Positions 31,883 to 41,205 of a DNA stretch of 64,000 nt are shown piece by piece. Made by a program: the position numbers and the translations under genes. Source of the DNA: Longispora albida DSM 44784 (GTDB taxonomy: Bacteria > Actinomycetota > Actinomycetes > Mycobacteriales > Micromonosporaceae); NCBI RefSeq assembly GCF_000379825.1, contig NZ_KB903813.1:383332-447331 (forward strand). The letters are read 5' to 3'. Within the stretch, counting starts at the first letter, position 1. Each line of letters opens with the position of its first letter. The notes under the pieces were generated by a model. That model had not been told where the DNA came from and made no database searches. It saw only the letters and a program-made list of their open reading frames with translations.

Positions 31883-32662
31883 ATGAGTGCGCTGACGAGC
31901 AGGGAACACAACGCCGCCCAGTACGCGACGAAGAACAACCTGGCCGCCCGCCAGTCGCTGTGGTCGCACTACGGCGGCCGGAGCGTCTTCGACGTGGCGC
32001 TCGACCTGGCTGAGCTGTCCGGGGACGAGCTGGTCATCGACGTGGGCTGCGGCAACGGCCGGTACCTGGAGAACCTGCGGGCTCGCGGGCACCGTGGCCT
32101 GGTGGCCGGGCTGGACTACTCGGCGGGGATGGCCCGGGCTGCCGGTGAGCACGGGCTGACCGGGGTGGCTGACGCCCAGCGGCTCCCCGTGGGTACCGGA
32201 AAATTTGATCTTGCTCTGTGCATGCACATGCTCTACCACGTGCCGGACGTGGACGCGGCGCTGCGCGAACTCCGCCGGGTCGTGAAGCCGGAGGGCCGGG
32301 TGCTCGTCGCGACGAACTCGCTGATCCACACCCAGGAGTTCCTGGACATCGTGCGGGAGGCGGCCGAGCGGCTGGACGTCGAGCACGTGCCGGTGTGGTC
32401 GCGGGAGTCCTTCACCGCAGAGGCAGCCCCGGCCCACCTGGAGCCGGTCTTCTCGTCGGTCACCGCGCACCACCAGCTGGACGAGGTGCGCGTCCCGGAC
32501 CTGGAGCCTGTCCTGGCCTACGTCGGGAGCCTCAACTCGATCCAGGGTTACCAGGGCACCGGCGTCCTCGAACTGGCCGGTGACCTCGCGAAGGCGAAGT
32601 TCGACGAGCGTGGATACTTCCCGGTGACCCGCGCGATGACCGTTTTCGTGTGCCGTCCCTGA
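31883..32662 (+). CDS. Class I SAM-dependent methyltransferase
   Basis: A 259-residue methyltransferase of the methyltransf_11/25 type. Motif I is VIDVGCGNGRYLENL (about 51-65), followed by GLDYSAGMARAA (motif II) and the LALCMHMLYHVPDVDAALRE segment typical of UbiE-like enzymes. The substrate cannot be told. It lies alone between map and infA. There is no Shine-Dalgarno; CAGGAT six bases before ATG could be a weak -10, so the mRNA may be leaderless. A GC-rich hairpin follows it. Confidence 0.85.
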   Translation: MSALTSREHNAAQYATKNNLAARQSLWSHYGGRSVFDVALDLAELSGDELVIDVGCGNGRYLENLRARGHRGLVAGLDYSAGMARAAGEHGLTGVADAQRLPVGTGKFDLALCMHMLYHVPDVDAALRELRRVVKPEGRVLVATNSLIHTQEFLDIVREAAERLDVEHVPVWSRESFTAEAAPAHLEPVFSSVTAHHQLDEVRVPDLEPVLAYVGSLNSIQGYQGTGVLELAGDLAKAKFDERGYFPVTRAMTVFVCRP

Positions 32663-32682
32663 CCGGGCGGGCTGTAAGCCCT

Positions 32683-32698
32683 GACACGCCCGACCGCG
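32683..32698 (+). repeat. Partial copy of the rpsL/rpsJ leader element upstream of infA
   Basis: These 16 bases match the first part of the shared leader element with one mismatch (GACACGCCCGACCGCG against GACACGCCCGAGCGCG), and similar bases follow. It lies 171 bp before infA and upstream of the best infA promoter, so its status as a leader element is less sure. It overlaps a possible terminator hairpin (CGGGC / GCCCG) of the methyltransferase gene. Confidence 0.4.
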
Positions 32699-32714
32699 TG
32701 TACCGGGGGCCGGT

Positions 32715-32744
32715 TTGGTGTTCGCTCATCGGGTTGGCTAGACT
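32715..32744 (+). promoter_or_regulatory. infA operon promoter
   Basis: TTGGTG (32715-32720), 18 bp, TAGACT (32739-32744) precedes infA by about 125 bp and would drive infA-rpmJ and the alpha operon. Confidence 0.5.
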
Positions 32745-32868
32745 CATCTATCGGCGCGCTGCGTCCACCCTTCCATGCCTTGGAGCGCTTCCCGGGTAGC
32801 GAGAATGGGCCGCGGCTGGCAGGACAATGCGTGCCTTGTTGTAACCCTACGTCACGTTAGCGGAGGAC

Positions 32869-33090
32869 ATGCCGAAGAAGGACGGGGCCATCGAGATCGA
32901 GGGCCGGGTCATCGAGCCACTGCCGAACGCCATGTTCCGGGTGGAGCTCGCGAACGGTCACCGTGTACTGGCTCACATCAGTGGCAAGATGCGGCAGCAC
33001 TACATCCGTATCCTGCCGGAGGACCGGGTCGTCGTCGAGCTTTCGCCTTATGACCTCACCAGGGGTCGCATTGTCTACCGTTACAAGTGA
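32869..33090 (+). CDS. infA: Translation initiation factor IF-1
   Basis: IF-1 occupies the A site during initiation. The 73-residue OB-fold protein has [20 protein letters not shown] and [19 protein letters not shown], near identical to other actinobacteria. ATG start after GCGGAGG. It heads the infA-rpmJ-rpsM-rpsK-rpsD-rpoA-rplQ cluster. Confidence 0.98.
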   Translation: MPKKDGAIEIEGRVIEPLPNAMFRVELANGHRVLAHISGKMRQHYIRILPEDRVVVELSPYDLTRGRIVYRYK

Positions 33091-33134
33091 CGGCCTGGGT
33101 TGTTCCGTGTCCGTTTCATCAGTAAGGCGCAGCC

Positions 33135-33248
33135 GTGAAGGTTAAGCCGAGCGTTAAGAAGATCTGCAACAAGTGCCGCGTCATCCGGCGCCACGGCCGG
33201 GTCATGATCATCTGTGACGACCCGCGCCACAAGCAGCGCCAGGGTTAG
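33135..33248 (+). CDS. rpmJ: 50S ribosomal protein L36, zinc-binding type
   Basis: L36 is the smallest ribosomal protein and binds 23S rRNA. The 37-residue product starts at GTG 33135 after AAGGCGC and has the zinc ligands Cys11, Cys14, Cys27 and His32, the C+ form. It lies 44 bp after infA. A 184-bp gap with GC-rich stem-loops follows before rpsM. Confidence 0.97.
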   Translation: MKVKPSVKKICNKCRVIRRHGRVMIICDDPRHKQRQG

Positions 33249-33432
33249 GCACCGCAGAACTCCTACCGCATCAGGTAGTACAGGCTCGTCCCAGCCGCGG
33301 GGGACGCCGAAGCGCATCGCGTATCGGTTCCCATGTGGCCGAACCCCCGGTCGGAGGCCGGGGCCCTGTCTGGGCAGGCAGGGATGGGATGGGCGCAGAC
33401 CTCCGAGACATTGACGAGGAGCACGCCCACAC

Positions 33433-33813
33433 ATGGCACGTCTAGTCGGCGTCGATCTCCCCCGCGAGAAGCGGCTTGAGATCGCGCTCACGTACATCTA
33501 CGGGGTTGGCCGTACCCGCGCTGTCGAGCTCTGCTCGGCCACGGGCATCGACCCCAACAAGCGGACGAAGGACCTCACGGACGAAGAGGTTCTCCAGCTC
33601 CGTAACTACATCGAGGCCAACTTCAAGGTCGAGGGTGACCTGCGCCGCGAGGTCGCCGCCGACATCCGGCGCAAGATTGAGATCGGCTGCTACCAGGGCA
33701 TCCGCCACCGCAAGGGCATGCCTGTGCGGGGTCAGCGGACCCGGACGAACGCGCGTACCCGCAAGGGTCCGAAGCGGACGATCGCGAACAAGAAGAAGCC
33801 GGGCAAGAAGTAG
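33433..33813 (+). CDS. rpsM: 30S ribosomal protein S13
   Basis: S13 forms head-to-50S bridges and touches P-site tRNA. The 126-residue protein has [20 protein letters not shown], the helix-two-turn-helix motif and the basic tail with [21 protein letters not shown] start; GACGAGGAG lies upstream. First gene of the alpha operon. Confidence 0.98.
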   Translation: MARLVGVDLPREKRLEIALTYIYGVGRTRAVELCSATGIDPNKRTKDLTDEEVLQLRNYIEANFKVEGDLRREVAADIRRKIEIGCYQGIRHRKGMPVRGQRTRTNARTRKGPKRTIANKKKPGKK

Positions 33814-33840
33814 CAGCCGAGTTCTAGGAGCGCATAGCTA

Positions 33841-34245
33841 ATGCCACCGAAGGCACGCGCCGGGGCCGCCAAGAAGGTCCGGCGTAAGGAAAAGAAGAAC
33901 GTTGCCCACGGGCACGCTCACATCAAGAGCACGTTCAACAACACCATTGTCTCGATCACCGACCCGACCGGTGCCGTCATCTCCTGGGCCTCTTCCGGCC
34001 AGGTGGGCTTCAAGGGTTCGCGTAAGTCGACTCCGTTCGCCGCGCAGCTGGCCGCCGAGGCCGCCGCTCGCCGCGCGATGGAGCACGGCATGCGCAAGGT
34101 GGACGTGTTCGTCAAGGGTCCCGGCTCCGGCCGTGAGACGGCGATCCGGTCTCTGACCGCCGCCGGTCTCGAGGTCGGCACGATCTCCGACGTGACGCCG
34201 CAGCCGCACAACGGCTGCCGTCCGCCGAAGCGTCGTCGGGTCTAG
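33841..34245 (+). CDS. rpsK: 30S ribosomal protein S11
   Basis: S11 lies on the 30S platform near the E site. The 134-residue protein has a basic N-terminal extension and the conserved [20 protein letters not shown], with the [15 protein letters not shown] loop and the [18 protein letters not shown] tail. It lies 27 bp after rpsM and 21 bp before rpsD. Confidence 0.98.
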   Translation: MPPKARAGAAKKVRRKEKKNVAHGHAHIKSTFNNTIVSITDPTGAVISWASSGQVGFKGSRKSTPFAAQLAAEAAARRAMEHGMRKVDVFVKGPGSGRETAIRSLTAAGLEVGTISDVTPQPHNGCRPPKRRRV

Positions 34246-34266
34246 GTAGCGGAGGATTTAGTCAAC

Positions 34267-34893
34267 ATGGCTCGTTACACAGGTGCCGACTGCCGCCGCT
34301 GCCGGCGCGAGAAGGTCAAGCTGTTCCTCAAGGGGAGCAAGTGCGATGGCCCGAAGTGCCCGCTGGAGTCCCGGCCTTACCCGCCCGGCCAGCACGGCCG
34401 TGGTCGTCCGAAGGAGACGGAGTACCTGCTCCAGCTTCGTGAGAAGCAGAAGGCCCGCCGTATCTACGGCGTGCTGGAGAAGCAGTTCGTCCGTTACTAC
34501 GAGGAAGCCAACCGGCGCACCGGCAAGACCGGTGAGAACCTGCTGGTGATCCTCGAGACCCGCCTCGACAACGTCGTGTACCGCGCTGGCCTCGCCCAGT
34601 CGCGTGACATGGCCCGTCAGGTCGTCAAGCACGGTCACGTCCTCGTGAACGGCAAGAAGGTCGACATCCCGTCGTACCGGGTCGCCGAGCACGACATCGT
34701 CGAGATCCGTGAGAAGTCGCGGGCCCTGACGCCGTTCCAGATCGCCGCCGCCACGGCCGGCGCCCGGACGGTGCCGGCCTGGCTCGAGGTCATCCCGAGC
34801 CAGCTCAAGGTGCTCGTGCACAACCTCCCGGCCCGCCAGGTGATCGACACCCAGGTCCAGGAGCAGCTGATCGTCGAGCTCTACTCCAAGTAG
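34267..34893 (+). CDS. rpsD: 30S ribosomal protein S4
   Basis: S4 is a primary 16S rRNA-binding protein and, in other bacteria, the repressor of the alpha operon. The 208-residue protein has the four-cysteine N-terminus (CRRCRREKVKLFLKGSKC and CPLES), so it may bind zinc. The S4 RNA-binding domain is at about 97-160 (LETRLDNVVYRAGLAQSRDM). ATG start after GCGGAGGAT. Confidence 0.98.
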   Translation: MARYTGADCRRCRREKVKLFLKGSKCDGPKCPLESRPYPPGQHGRGRPKETEYLLQLREKQKARRIYGVLEKQFVRYYEEANRRTGKTGENLLVILETRLDNVVYRAGLAQSRDMARQVVKHGHVLVNGKKVDIPSYRVAEHDIVEIREKSRALTPFQIAAATAGARTVPAWLEVIPSQLKVLVHNLPARQVIDTQVQEQLIVELYSK

Positions 34894-34904
34894 TGCTCAA
34901 CCGG

Positions 34905-34934
34905 CCGGCTCGGTAACCAGTTACCGGGCCGGCT
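34905..34934 (+). other. Hairpin between rpsD and rpoA
   Basis: CCGG-CT-CGGTAA pairs with TTACCG-GG-CCGG around a 4-nt loop, just after rpsD and 49 bp before rpoA. No U-tract. It is probably a processing or attenuation structure in a readthrough transcript. Confidence 0.4.
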
Positions 34935-34982
34935 ACCCCAACATTCGGCGTCATATAGCGGACGCCCGTTTTGGAGGATATT

Positions 34983-36068
34983 GTGCTTATCACCCAGCGG
35001 CCGACCCTCTCCGAGGAGTCGATCACCGAGGCGCGGTCGAAGTTCACGATCGAGCCGCTCGAGCCGGGCTTCGGCTACACGCTCGGCAACTCGCTGCGGC
35101 GCACCCTGCTCAGCTCGATCCCCGGTGCTGCTGTTACCAGCATCAAGATCGACGGCGTGCTGCACGAGTTCACCACGATCCCCGGTGTCAAGGAGGACGT
35201 GGTCGAGCTGGTGCTCAACGTCAAGCAGCTCTGCGTGAGCTCCGAGCACGACGAGCCGGTGACCATGTACCTGCGCAAGCAGGGCCCCGGCCCGGTGACC
35301 GCTGGCGACATCCAGCCGCCGGCCGGCGTGTCGATCCACAACCCGGATCTGCACCTGGCCACCCTGAACGGCAAGGGCCGGCTCGACATCGAGCTGACCG
35401 TCGAGCGGGGCCGTGGCTACGTGAACGCCGCGCAGAACAAGCAGTCGGGCCAGGAGATCGGCCGGATTCCGGTCGACTCGATCTACACCCCGGTGCTCAA
35501 GGTCACCTACCGCGTCGAGGCCACGCGTGTCGAGCAGCGTACTGACTTCGACAAGCTGATCATCGACGTCGAGACCAAGAACTCGATCTCCCCCCGGACG
35601 GCGCTGGCCTCGGCCGGTTCCACCCTGGTCGAGCTGTTCGGCCTGTGCCGGGAGCTGGACGAGACCGCCGAGGGCATCGACATCGGCCCGTCGCCGCAGG
35701 ACGCGCAGCTCGCTGCCGACCTGGCGCTGCCGATCGAGGAGCTGGACCTCACGGTCCGGTCCTACAACTGCCTCAAGCGCGAGGGCATCAACACGGTGGG
35801 TGAGCTGATCGGCCGCACTGAGGCTGACCTGCTCGACATCCGTAACTTCGGGCAGAAGTCCATCGACGAGGTCAAGCTGAAGCTGATCGGCATGGGCCTC
35901 GGCCTCAAGGACTCGGCGCCGAACTTCGACCCGTCGACGATCGTCGGGGACTACTCCGACGATGTTTACGACGAGTCCCTGGACGCCGCCGGCCCCGTGG
36001 CCACGGCGACCGGAGATGACGACGCCGACGACGACGGCGACAAGTACCGCGAAGACGAGCAGCTCTAA
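34983..36068 (+). CDS. rpoA: DNA-directed RNA polymerase subunit alpha
   Basis: RpoA nucleates RNA polymerase assembly and contacts UP elements and activators. Starting at GTG 34983, five bases after GGAGG, the protein is 361 residues and begins [14 protein letters not shown] as in other actinobacteria. The N-terminal assembly domain has [20 protein letters not shown]; the C-terminal domain (about 250-315) has [20 protein letters not shown]. An acidic tail of about 40 residues makes it some 20 residues longer than usual. Confidence 0.97.
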   Translation: MLITQRPTLSEESITEARSKFTIEPLEPGFGYTLGNSLRRTLLSSIPGAAVTSIKIDGVLHEFTTIPGVKEDVVELVLNVKQLCVSSEHDEPVTMYLRKQGPGPVTAGDIQPPAGVSIHNPDLHLATLNGKGRLDIELTVERGRGYVNAAQNKQSGQEIGRIPVDSIYTPVLKVTYRVEATRVEQRTDFDKLIIDVETKNSISPRTALASAGSTLVELFGLCRELDETAEGIDIGPSPQDAQLAADLALPIEELDLTVRSYNCLKREGINTVGELIGRTEADLLDIRNFGQKSIDEVKLKLIGMGLGLKDSAPNFDPSTIVGDYSDDVYDESLDAAGPVATATGDDDADDDGDKYREDEQL

Positions 36069-36102
36069 AGCGCTGCGGCTTACCTTCTGAGGAGCTATAC
36101 CC

Positions 36103-36648
36103 ATGCCTACGCCCACCAAGGGTGCCCGTCTTGGCGGCAGCCCGGCGCACCAGCGGCTGATCCTGGCGAACCTGGCCCAGTCCCTGTTCGAGCACGGCAA
36201 GATCACCACGACGGAGACCAAGGCCCGCCGGCTGCGTCCGTACGCGGAGAAGCTGATCACCAAGGCCAAGCGCGGTGACCTGCACGCCCGCCGCGAGGTC
36301 GCGAAGGTCATCCGCGACAAGGACGTCGTCTACCGCCTGTTCGACGAGCTGGCCCAGTACTGGACCGAGCGTCCCGGCGGCTACACCCGGATCACCAAGG
36401 CGGGCAACCGCAAGGGCGACAACGCTCCGATGGCGATCATCGAGCTGGTGACCGAGCCGGTCAGCAGCAACACCAGCAACAAGAAGACCGCGGCCCGCAA
36501 GGCCGCCAAGGCCGAGGCCGTCGCGGCTCTGGCCGGCGAGACCGAGGAGACCCCGGCCCCGGCCGAGGCCACCGACGTCGCGGTCGAGGAGAACGTGCAG
36601 CACGCTGACGACGCTCCGGCCGAGGAGAAGAAGGACGGCGACAAGTAG
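36103..36648 (+). CDS. rplQ: 50S ribosomal protein L17
   Basis: L17 lies near the tunnel exit. The core (1-120) has [20 protein letters not shown] and the [19 protein letters not shown] ending; a 60-residue alanine/glutamate-rich tail follows, giving 181 residues. Such tails are known in actinobacterial L17. ATG start after GAGGAG. Last gene of the alpha operon, closed by a terminator. Confidence 0.97.
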   Translation: MPTPTKGARLGGSPAHQRLILANLAQSLFEHGKITTTETKARRLRPYAEKLITKAKRGDLHARREVAKVIRDKDVVYRLFDELAQYWTERPGGYTRITKAGNRKGDNAPMAIIELVTEPVSSNTSNKKTAARKAAKAEAVAALAGETEETPAPAEATDVAVEENVQHADDAPAEEKKDGDK

Positions 36649-36682
36649 TCGTTGCCTTCCGGCACCTGGTTGCTAGACACAG

Positions 36683-36720
36683 CAGGCCCGTCTTCCCGCT
36701 TCGGGGAGGCGGGCCTGTTA
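36683..36720 (+). terminator. Terminator after rplQ
   Basis: CAGGCCCG and CGGGCCTG (36683-36690 / 36710-36717) enclose an inner TTCCC / GGGGA stem, followed by TTACTTA. It ends the alpha operon 34 bp after rplQ, though truA starts only 20 bp later. Confidence 0.8.
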
Positions 36721-36740
36721 CTTATGGGGAGTGGGCTGAC

Positions 36741-37565
36741 ATGACTGCGGGTGAGCTGGTCCGGCTGCGGCTGGCCGTGGCGTACGACGGCACGGACTTC
36801 TCCGGCTGGGCCGCCCAGCCGGAACGCCGGACGGTGGCCGGCGTGCTGGGTACCGAGCTCGCCCGGGTGTTCCGCCACGTGGAGAACCTGACGGTCGCGG
36901 GGCGCACGGACGCCGGGGTGCACGCCACGGGGCAGGTCTGCCACATCGACGTACCGGCGGCGGCGTGGGCCGGGCTGGAGCCGACCATCGTGCGCCGGCT
37001 GGCCGGGCTGCTGCCGGGGGATGTCCGGGTCACCGAGGTCGTGGCCGCGCCCGAGCACTTCGACGCGCGGTTCGCGGCGCTGCGTCGGCGGTACGAGTAC
37101 CGGATCTGCGACGCGCCGTCCGGGCCGGATCCGATGGCCCGGCGCAACACGATCGGCTGGCCCCGCAGGCTCGACGTGGAGGCGATGCGGGCCGCTTCGG
37201 TACTGCTGCTGGGCGAGCACGACTTCGCGGCGTTCTGCAAGCGCAGGGATGGCGCGACGACCGTCCGGTGCCTGCTGCGGCTCGACTGGCGCCAGGACGG
37301 CCCGGACACGCTGGTCGCGACCGTGGAGGCCGACGCGTTCTGTCACTCGATGGTGCGCAGCCTGATCGGTTCGCTGATCGCTGTCGGGGAGGGGCGCAAG
37401 CCCGCCGGGTGGCCGGGCGGGCTGCTGTCGAGCACGAGCCGGGCCAGTGGCGTGCTGGTCGCGCCGCCGCACGGGCTCACACTGGTCAATGTGGACTATC
37501 CGGAGCCGGGGGAGTACCTGGCGCGGGCCGAGGTGACGCGTAACGTCCGGACGCTGGGTGGCTAG
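36741..37565 (+). CDS. truA: tRNA pseudouridine(38-40) synthase TruA
   Basis: Converts uridines 38-40 of the tRNA anticodon arm to pseudouridine. The 274-residue protein has the catalytic Asp in AGRTDAGVHATGQVCH and the YEYRI and AFCHSMVRSLIGSL segments. ATG start after GGGGA. It follows rplQ as in most actinobacteria, beyond a terminator. Its stop codon overlaps the stop of the opposite gene through one shared CTAG, so no intergenic terminator exists. Confidence 0.95.
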   Translation: MTAGELVRLRLAVAYDGTDFSGWAAQPERRTVAGVLGTELARVFRHVENLTVAGRTDAGVHATGQVCHIDVPAAAWAGLEPTIVRRLAGLLPGDVRVTEVVAAPEHFDARFAALRRRYEYRICDAPSGPDPMARRNTIGWPRRLDVEAMRAASVLLLGEHDFAAFCKRRDGATTVRCLLRLDWRQDGPDTLVATVEADAFCHSMVRSLIGSLIAVGEGRKPAGWPGGLLSSTSRASGVLVAPPHGLTLVNVDYPEPGEYLARAEVTRNVRTLGG

Positions 37566-38590
37566 GCTTCGCGCTTCTTGATCTGGCCGCGGAAGTACGT
37601 CTCGACGGTGTCGATGAGAAGCTGCTGGACGGCCGGGTCGGCGGGGTCCGGCTTCTTGCCGTCGGCGCGGGCTACGACGCAGTACGCGAGGTAGTGGCCG
37701 ACGGGTAGCCAGGACAGGTACGTCTCCGAGGCCTCGATGATCGCCGTGGAGCCGCCGGTCGACCAGCCGGCGATCGAGCCCTTGCCCGAGCCCAGCAGGG
37801 TCTTCGTCTCGTTCTTCGCGGTGGTCGCCGAGGTGGCGTCCTTGAAGTTGAAGACGCCGATCGTCGCGATGTAGTCCTTCTTCTGCGAGACGACGGTGGC
37901 CCGGACGACCTGGGTGCAGCCGAGCTTCTGGTACGCCGGGCCGAGGTCGCTGGTCGTCGCGAGCCGGCAGTCGGTCAGCGACTGGGTCTTCTGCACTGCG
38001 TACTGGCGGGTGTCGATCGTGAGCGTAGCGGCGGGGAAGAGCTCGGCCTCGGTCAGCGGGGCCGCGTCGGTCGCCTGGGACGAGATGTCCTTCTTGCCCG
38101 CGGCCGTGGTGCCGGGTGGCGCGCCAGCTGGCGGGGCGGGAGCCGCCGAGCCGGAGCCCTGTGCGCCGGGTGCGCCGGCCGGGGCCTCGTCGATCAGGAA
38201 GTACGCGCCGACGCCGAAACCGATCAGCAGGAGGACGGCGAGGACGCCGGCCAGGGCACCCAGCCAGCCCTTCTGCGTACGGCGCCGGGGGCGGGCCGGC
38301 TCGGGGGCCGGGCTGTAGGGCGGTGGGGCGGAGACAGGGTCGTACTCGGGCTGCGGGTACGGCGTGGAGTCGTACGGCGGCTGCTGCTGCGGGAGCGGGG
38401 CGTACGGGTCGGCGGTGTGCTGCCCGAACGGCGTGCCACCCCGGGGCGGCTGAGGCTGCGCAGGTGGCTGTGGCTGGGCCGCCTGGTACCCGTGGGCAGG
38501 GTCAGGGGAATAGCCGCCGCGCTGGCCGTACTGGCCCGGGACGTATTCGGGATACTCGTCGTCGTCGCCCGAGTGCCGACCGTAGGTCAT
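37562..38590 (-). CDS. Proline-rich membrane protein with extracytoplasmic domain
   Basis: A 342-residue hypothetical protein. Residues 1-120 are proline/glutamine/tyrosine-rich and disordered (MTYGRHSGDDDEYPEYVPGQ, then PQPPAQPQPPRGG). A membrane helix (about 127-150, GWLGALAGVLAVLLLIGFGV) follows, then a small-residue linker and an extracytoplasmic domain (about 190-342) with two cysteines near DCRLATTSD and LGCTQ that may form a disulphide. The topology resembles mycobacterial and streptomycete proline-rich sensor-like proteins; no catalytic motif was seen. The start at ATG 38590 has no ribosome site but a TAGTCT hexamer seven bases upstream, so the mRNA is probably leaderless. Confidence 0.75.
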   Translation of the reverse strand: MTYGRHSGDDDEYPEYVPGQYGQRGGYSPDPAHGYQAAQPQPPAQPQPPRGGTPFGQHTADPYAPLPQQQPPYDSTPYPQPEYDPVSAPPPYSPAPEPARPRRRTQKGWLGALAGVLAVLLLIGFGVGAYFLIDEAPAGAPGAQGSGSAAPAPPAGAPPGTTAAGKKDISSQATDAAPLTEAELFPAATLTIDTRQYAVQKTQSLTDCRLATTSDLGPAYQKLGCTQVVRATVVSQKKDYIATIGVFNFKDATSATTAKNETKTLLGSGKGSIAGWSTGGSTAIIEASETYLSWLPVGHYLAYCVVARADGKKPDPADPAVQQLLIDTVETYFRGQIKKREA

Positions 38591-38597
38591 GGCCGCC

Positions 38598-38603
38598 AGA
38601 CTA
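38598..38603 (-). promoter_or_regulatory. -10 element of a leaderless promoter (38590 gene)
   Basis: TAGTCT on the minus strand ends 7 bases before the ATG at 38590. With the usual 6-7 bp to the start site, transcription would begin at or next to the A of ATG. Confidence 0.45.
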
Positions 38604-38668
38604 CCTAAGCCTGGCCATTCGCAGAATCCGCCGAGGATGCCGATAAAGCGTTCCGGAACAATGTCGGG

Positions 38669-39265
38669 GTGGACCATTACTTCAGCGACGCGCCTGGCAC
38701 CCCGGAGAAGCGAAGTTCCATTGAATTCACGGTGAATGACACCGGCTACCGGCTGGCCACGTCGTCTGGGGTGTTCTCGGCCGGGCGGCTCGACGCCGGC
38801 ACGGCCGTGCTGCTGCGCAAGGCACCCCGGCCACGGCGCGGGGTGTACCTCGACCTCGGCTGCGGGTACGGCCCGATCACGTGCGTGCTGGCCAGCGAGG
38901 CTCCTGACGTGACGGTGTACGCGGTCGACGTGAACTCGCGCGCGCTGGCGCTGGTACAGGAAAACGCTCTTGCTCTCGGGGTTTCCGACCGGGTGATCGC
39001 CGCGAAACCGGAAGACGTGCCCGCCGACGTGGTTTTCGATGGGATCTTCAGTAATCCGGCGATCCGGATCGGCAAGCAGGCGCTGCACGAGATGCTGCTG
39101 ACCTGGCTGCCCAGGCTGGGCCCGGACGGCGAGGCCTGGCTGGTGGTCGCCAAGCACCTCGGCGGCGACTCGCTGCGCGACTGGCTGGTCGGTCAGGGCT
39201 GGGCAGCCGAGAAGGAAGCCAGCCAGAAGGGTTACCGGATCCTGCGGGTCGGCCGGGGCGAGTAG
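38669..39265 (+). CDS. RsmC-like class I methyltransferase
   Basis: A 198-residue methyltransferase of the small MTS/RsmC family, which modify guanine in rRNA. Motif I is YLDLGCGYGPITCVLA (about 57-72), then VYAVDVNSRALALVQENA. In the catalytic position the sequence is FSNPAIRIGK; I expected NPP, as in most N-methyltransferases of this group, so the second Pro is replaced by Ala. GTG start. Divergent from the membrane protein gene (79 bp apart) and followed by an ABC-F gene. Confidence 0.8.
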   Translation: MDHYFSDAPGTPEKRSSIEFTVNDTGYRLATSSGVFSAGRLDAGTAVLLRKAPRPRRGVYLDLGCGYGPITCVLASEAPDVTVYAVDVNSRALALVQENALALGVSDRVIAAKPEDVPADVVFDGIFSNPAIRIGKQALHEMLLTWLPRLGPDGEAWLVVAKHLGGDSLRDWLVGQGWAAEKEASQKGYRILRVGRGE

Positions 39266-39342
39266 GCCCGGACGGACCAGGGTCTGCGGTTCTGGACGAA
39301 AGTCAGTCGCGGCGGGCACGCCCGAGGGCAGAGGATGACTGC

Positions 39343-41022
39343 GTGGCTGGTTATGTCGATGTTGCAGGGGTTGGGCACACGCTTCCTGACGGGCGTGAGC
39401 TGTTCAAGGACGTCTCGTTCCGGGTCGGTGAGGGCGCGAAGGTCGCACTCGTCGGGCCGAACGGCGCGGGCAAGACCACCCTGCTGCGGATGGTGGCCGG
39501 TGACCTGCCGGTGAAGACGGGCGGCATCGCGCGGGCCGGCGGGCTCGGCGTGATGCGTCAGTTCTTCCGCCCGGTGACCTCCCGGTATGACGACGACGTG
39601 CCGTGGAGCATGGTCGACCGGGAGGAGGCGAGCCTCGCCGAGCTGGCCATGAATCTCGCCCCGGTGCACGTCCGGGCCGCCGGGCTGCGGCTGGCCAGGG
39701 CCGAGGCCGCGCTGTCCGGCGACGAGAGGTCCCAGATGCGCTACGCGGAGGCGCTGGCGGCCTGGGGCGAGGCCGGTGGCTACGACACCGAGGTCGTCTT
39801 CGACACCGCGAGCGTCGCCGTCCTGGGCCTGCCCTGGGAGCAGGCCAGGCACCGGGAGGTGCGCACGCTGTCCGGTGGCGAGCAGAAGCGCTTCGCACTG
39901 GAGCTGCTGCTGCGCGGCCCGGAGGAGGTCCTGCTCCTCGACGAGCCGGACAACTTCCTCGACGTACCGGCCAAGCGCTGGCTGGAGCAACGCCTCCGCG
40001 AGACCCCGAAGAGCGTCCTGTACGTCTCCCACGACCGCGAGCTGCTCGCCAACACCGCCGACCGGGTGGTGGCTGTCGAGGGTGGCTCGGCGTGGACGCA
40101 TGCCGGGGGCTTCGCGAGCTGGCACGAGGCCCGGTACGCCCGCCACGACCGGCTCGAGGAGAACCGCAAGCGCTGGGACGAGGAGCGCGAGAAGCTCCGC
40201 CAGATGATGCTGATGTACAAGCAGAAGTCGGCCTACAACTCCGACATGGCCTCGCGGTACCGGGCCGCGCAGACCCGGCTCGCCAAGTTCGAGGCCGACG
40301 GCCCGCCCCCGCTGCCGCCGAAGGACCAGGACATCCGGGTCAAGCTCAGCGGCGGCCGGACGGCCAAGCGTGCTGTGGTGTGCACCGAGCTGGAGCTGGA
40401 GGATCTGACCTTCCCGTTCGACTTCGAGGTCTGGTACGGCGACCGGGTCGCGGTGCTCGGCGCGAACGGCACCGGCAAGTCCCACTTCCTCCGGCTGCTC
40501 GGCCGGGGCGGGACGGACCCGGAGGAGCAGGCGCTGGTCAAGCTCGCCCACGTCGCCCACAACGGCGTCGTGAAGCTCGGCGCCCGTGTGCGCCCCGGTC
40601 ACTTCTCCCAGAACCACGACCACCCGGAGATGCACGACCGGACCCTGGTCGACCTGCTCTGGCACGGCGACGAGCACCGGCCGGGCAAGACCCGGCACGA
40701 CGCGATGAAGGTACTGAACCGCTACGAGCTGGCGGCGCAGGGCGACCAGACGTTCGGGACGCTGTCCGGCGGGCAGCAGGCCCGGTTCCTGGTGCTGATG
40801 CTGGAGCTGTCCGGCGCCACGCTGCTGCTGCTCGACGAGCCGACCGACAACCTCGACCTGGCTTCGGCGGAGGCGCTGGAGGAGGGGCTGAAGGGCTTCG
40901 AGGGCACGGTGATCGCGGTGACCCACGACCGCTGGTTCACCCGGGGCTTCGACCGGTTCCTGCTGTTCAATGTGGACGGTGAGGTCGAGGAAGTGCCGGA
41001 GCCTGTCTGGGATGTCAGGTAG
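39343..41022 (+). CDS. ABC-F family ATP-binding protein
   Basis: A soluble tandem ATPase of the ABC-F class, which act on ribosomes as translation factors or antibiotic-protection proteins. The protein has 559 residues. ABC1 has Walker A GPNGAGKTT (38-46), signature LSGGEQKRF and Walker B LLLDEPDNFLD; ABC2 has Walker A GANGTGKS (373-380), LSGGQQARF and LLLDEPTDNLD. The linker (about 255-330) is rich in charged residues (RHDRLEENRKRWDEEREKLR). It has no membrane domain. The subgroup cannot be assigned. GTG start after AGAGGA; a strong terminator follows, so it is monocistronic. Confidence 0.92.
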   Translation: MAGYVDVAGVGHTLPDGRELFKDVSFRVGEGAKVALVGPNGAGKTTLLRMVAGDLPVKTGGIARAGGLGVMRQFFRPVTSRYDDDVPWSMVDREEASLAELAMNLAPVHVRAAGLRLARAEAALSGDERSQMRYAEALAAWGEAGGYDTEVVFDTASVAVLGLPWEQARHREVRTLSGGEQKRFALELLLRGPEEVLLLDEPDNFLDVPAKRWLEQRLRETPKSVLYVSHDRELLANTADRVVAVEGGSAWTHAGGFASWHEARYARHDRLEENRKRWDEEREKLRQMMLMYKQKSAYNSDMASRYRAAQTRLAKFEADGPPPLPPKDQDIRVKLSGGRTAKRAVVCTELELEDLTFPFDFEVWYGDRVAVLGANGTGKSHFLRLLGRGGTDPEEQALVKLAHVAHNGVVKLGARVRPGHFSQNHDHPEMHDRTLVDLLWHGDEHRPGKTRHDAMKVLNRYELAAQGDQTFGTLSGGQQARFLVLMLELSGATLLLLDEPTDNLDLASAEALEEGLKGFEGTVIAVTHDRWFTRGFDRFLLFNVDGEVEEVPEPVWDVR

Positions 41023-41042
41023 CACAGAGGACAGTGGTTTCC

Positions 41043-41088
41043 ACGGCTGGCATCCGCCGAAAGGCGGGTTCCAGCCGTTGTTTTTTCT
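41043..41088 (+). terminator. Rho-independent terminator after the ABC-F gene
   Basis: ACGGCTGG / CCAGCCGT and an inner CCGCC-GAAA-GGCGG hairpin run directly into GTTGTTTTTTCT. One of the clearest terminators in the window. Confidence 0.92.
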
Positions 41089-41129
41089 AGCCTGATGGCC
41101 GTGGCGTGTGATTGGCCCGAGCACTACCT

Positions 41130-41166
41130 TTGCGAACGATCCCGAACGTTTTAGTTTGTATGAACG
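41130..41166 (+). promoter_or_regulatory. Repeated GAACG motifs ahead of the regulator gene
   Basis: GCGAACGAT, CCGAACGTT and TGAACGAT occur within 40 bp in an AT-rich patch just before the regulator gene, in partly direct order. They could be an operator, possibly for the HTH regulator itself. This is inference from spacing only. Confidence 0.3.
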
Positions 41167-41205
41167 ATGGGATCCCCAGACCTGCCACGGGACGCGGAGG
41201 CCACA

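Noticed and set aside
39343..41022. The ABC-F gene as an ABC transporter component
   Set aside because: Two ATPase domains in one soluble chain with no membrane segment and no permease neighbour point to ABC-F.
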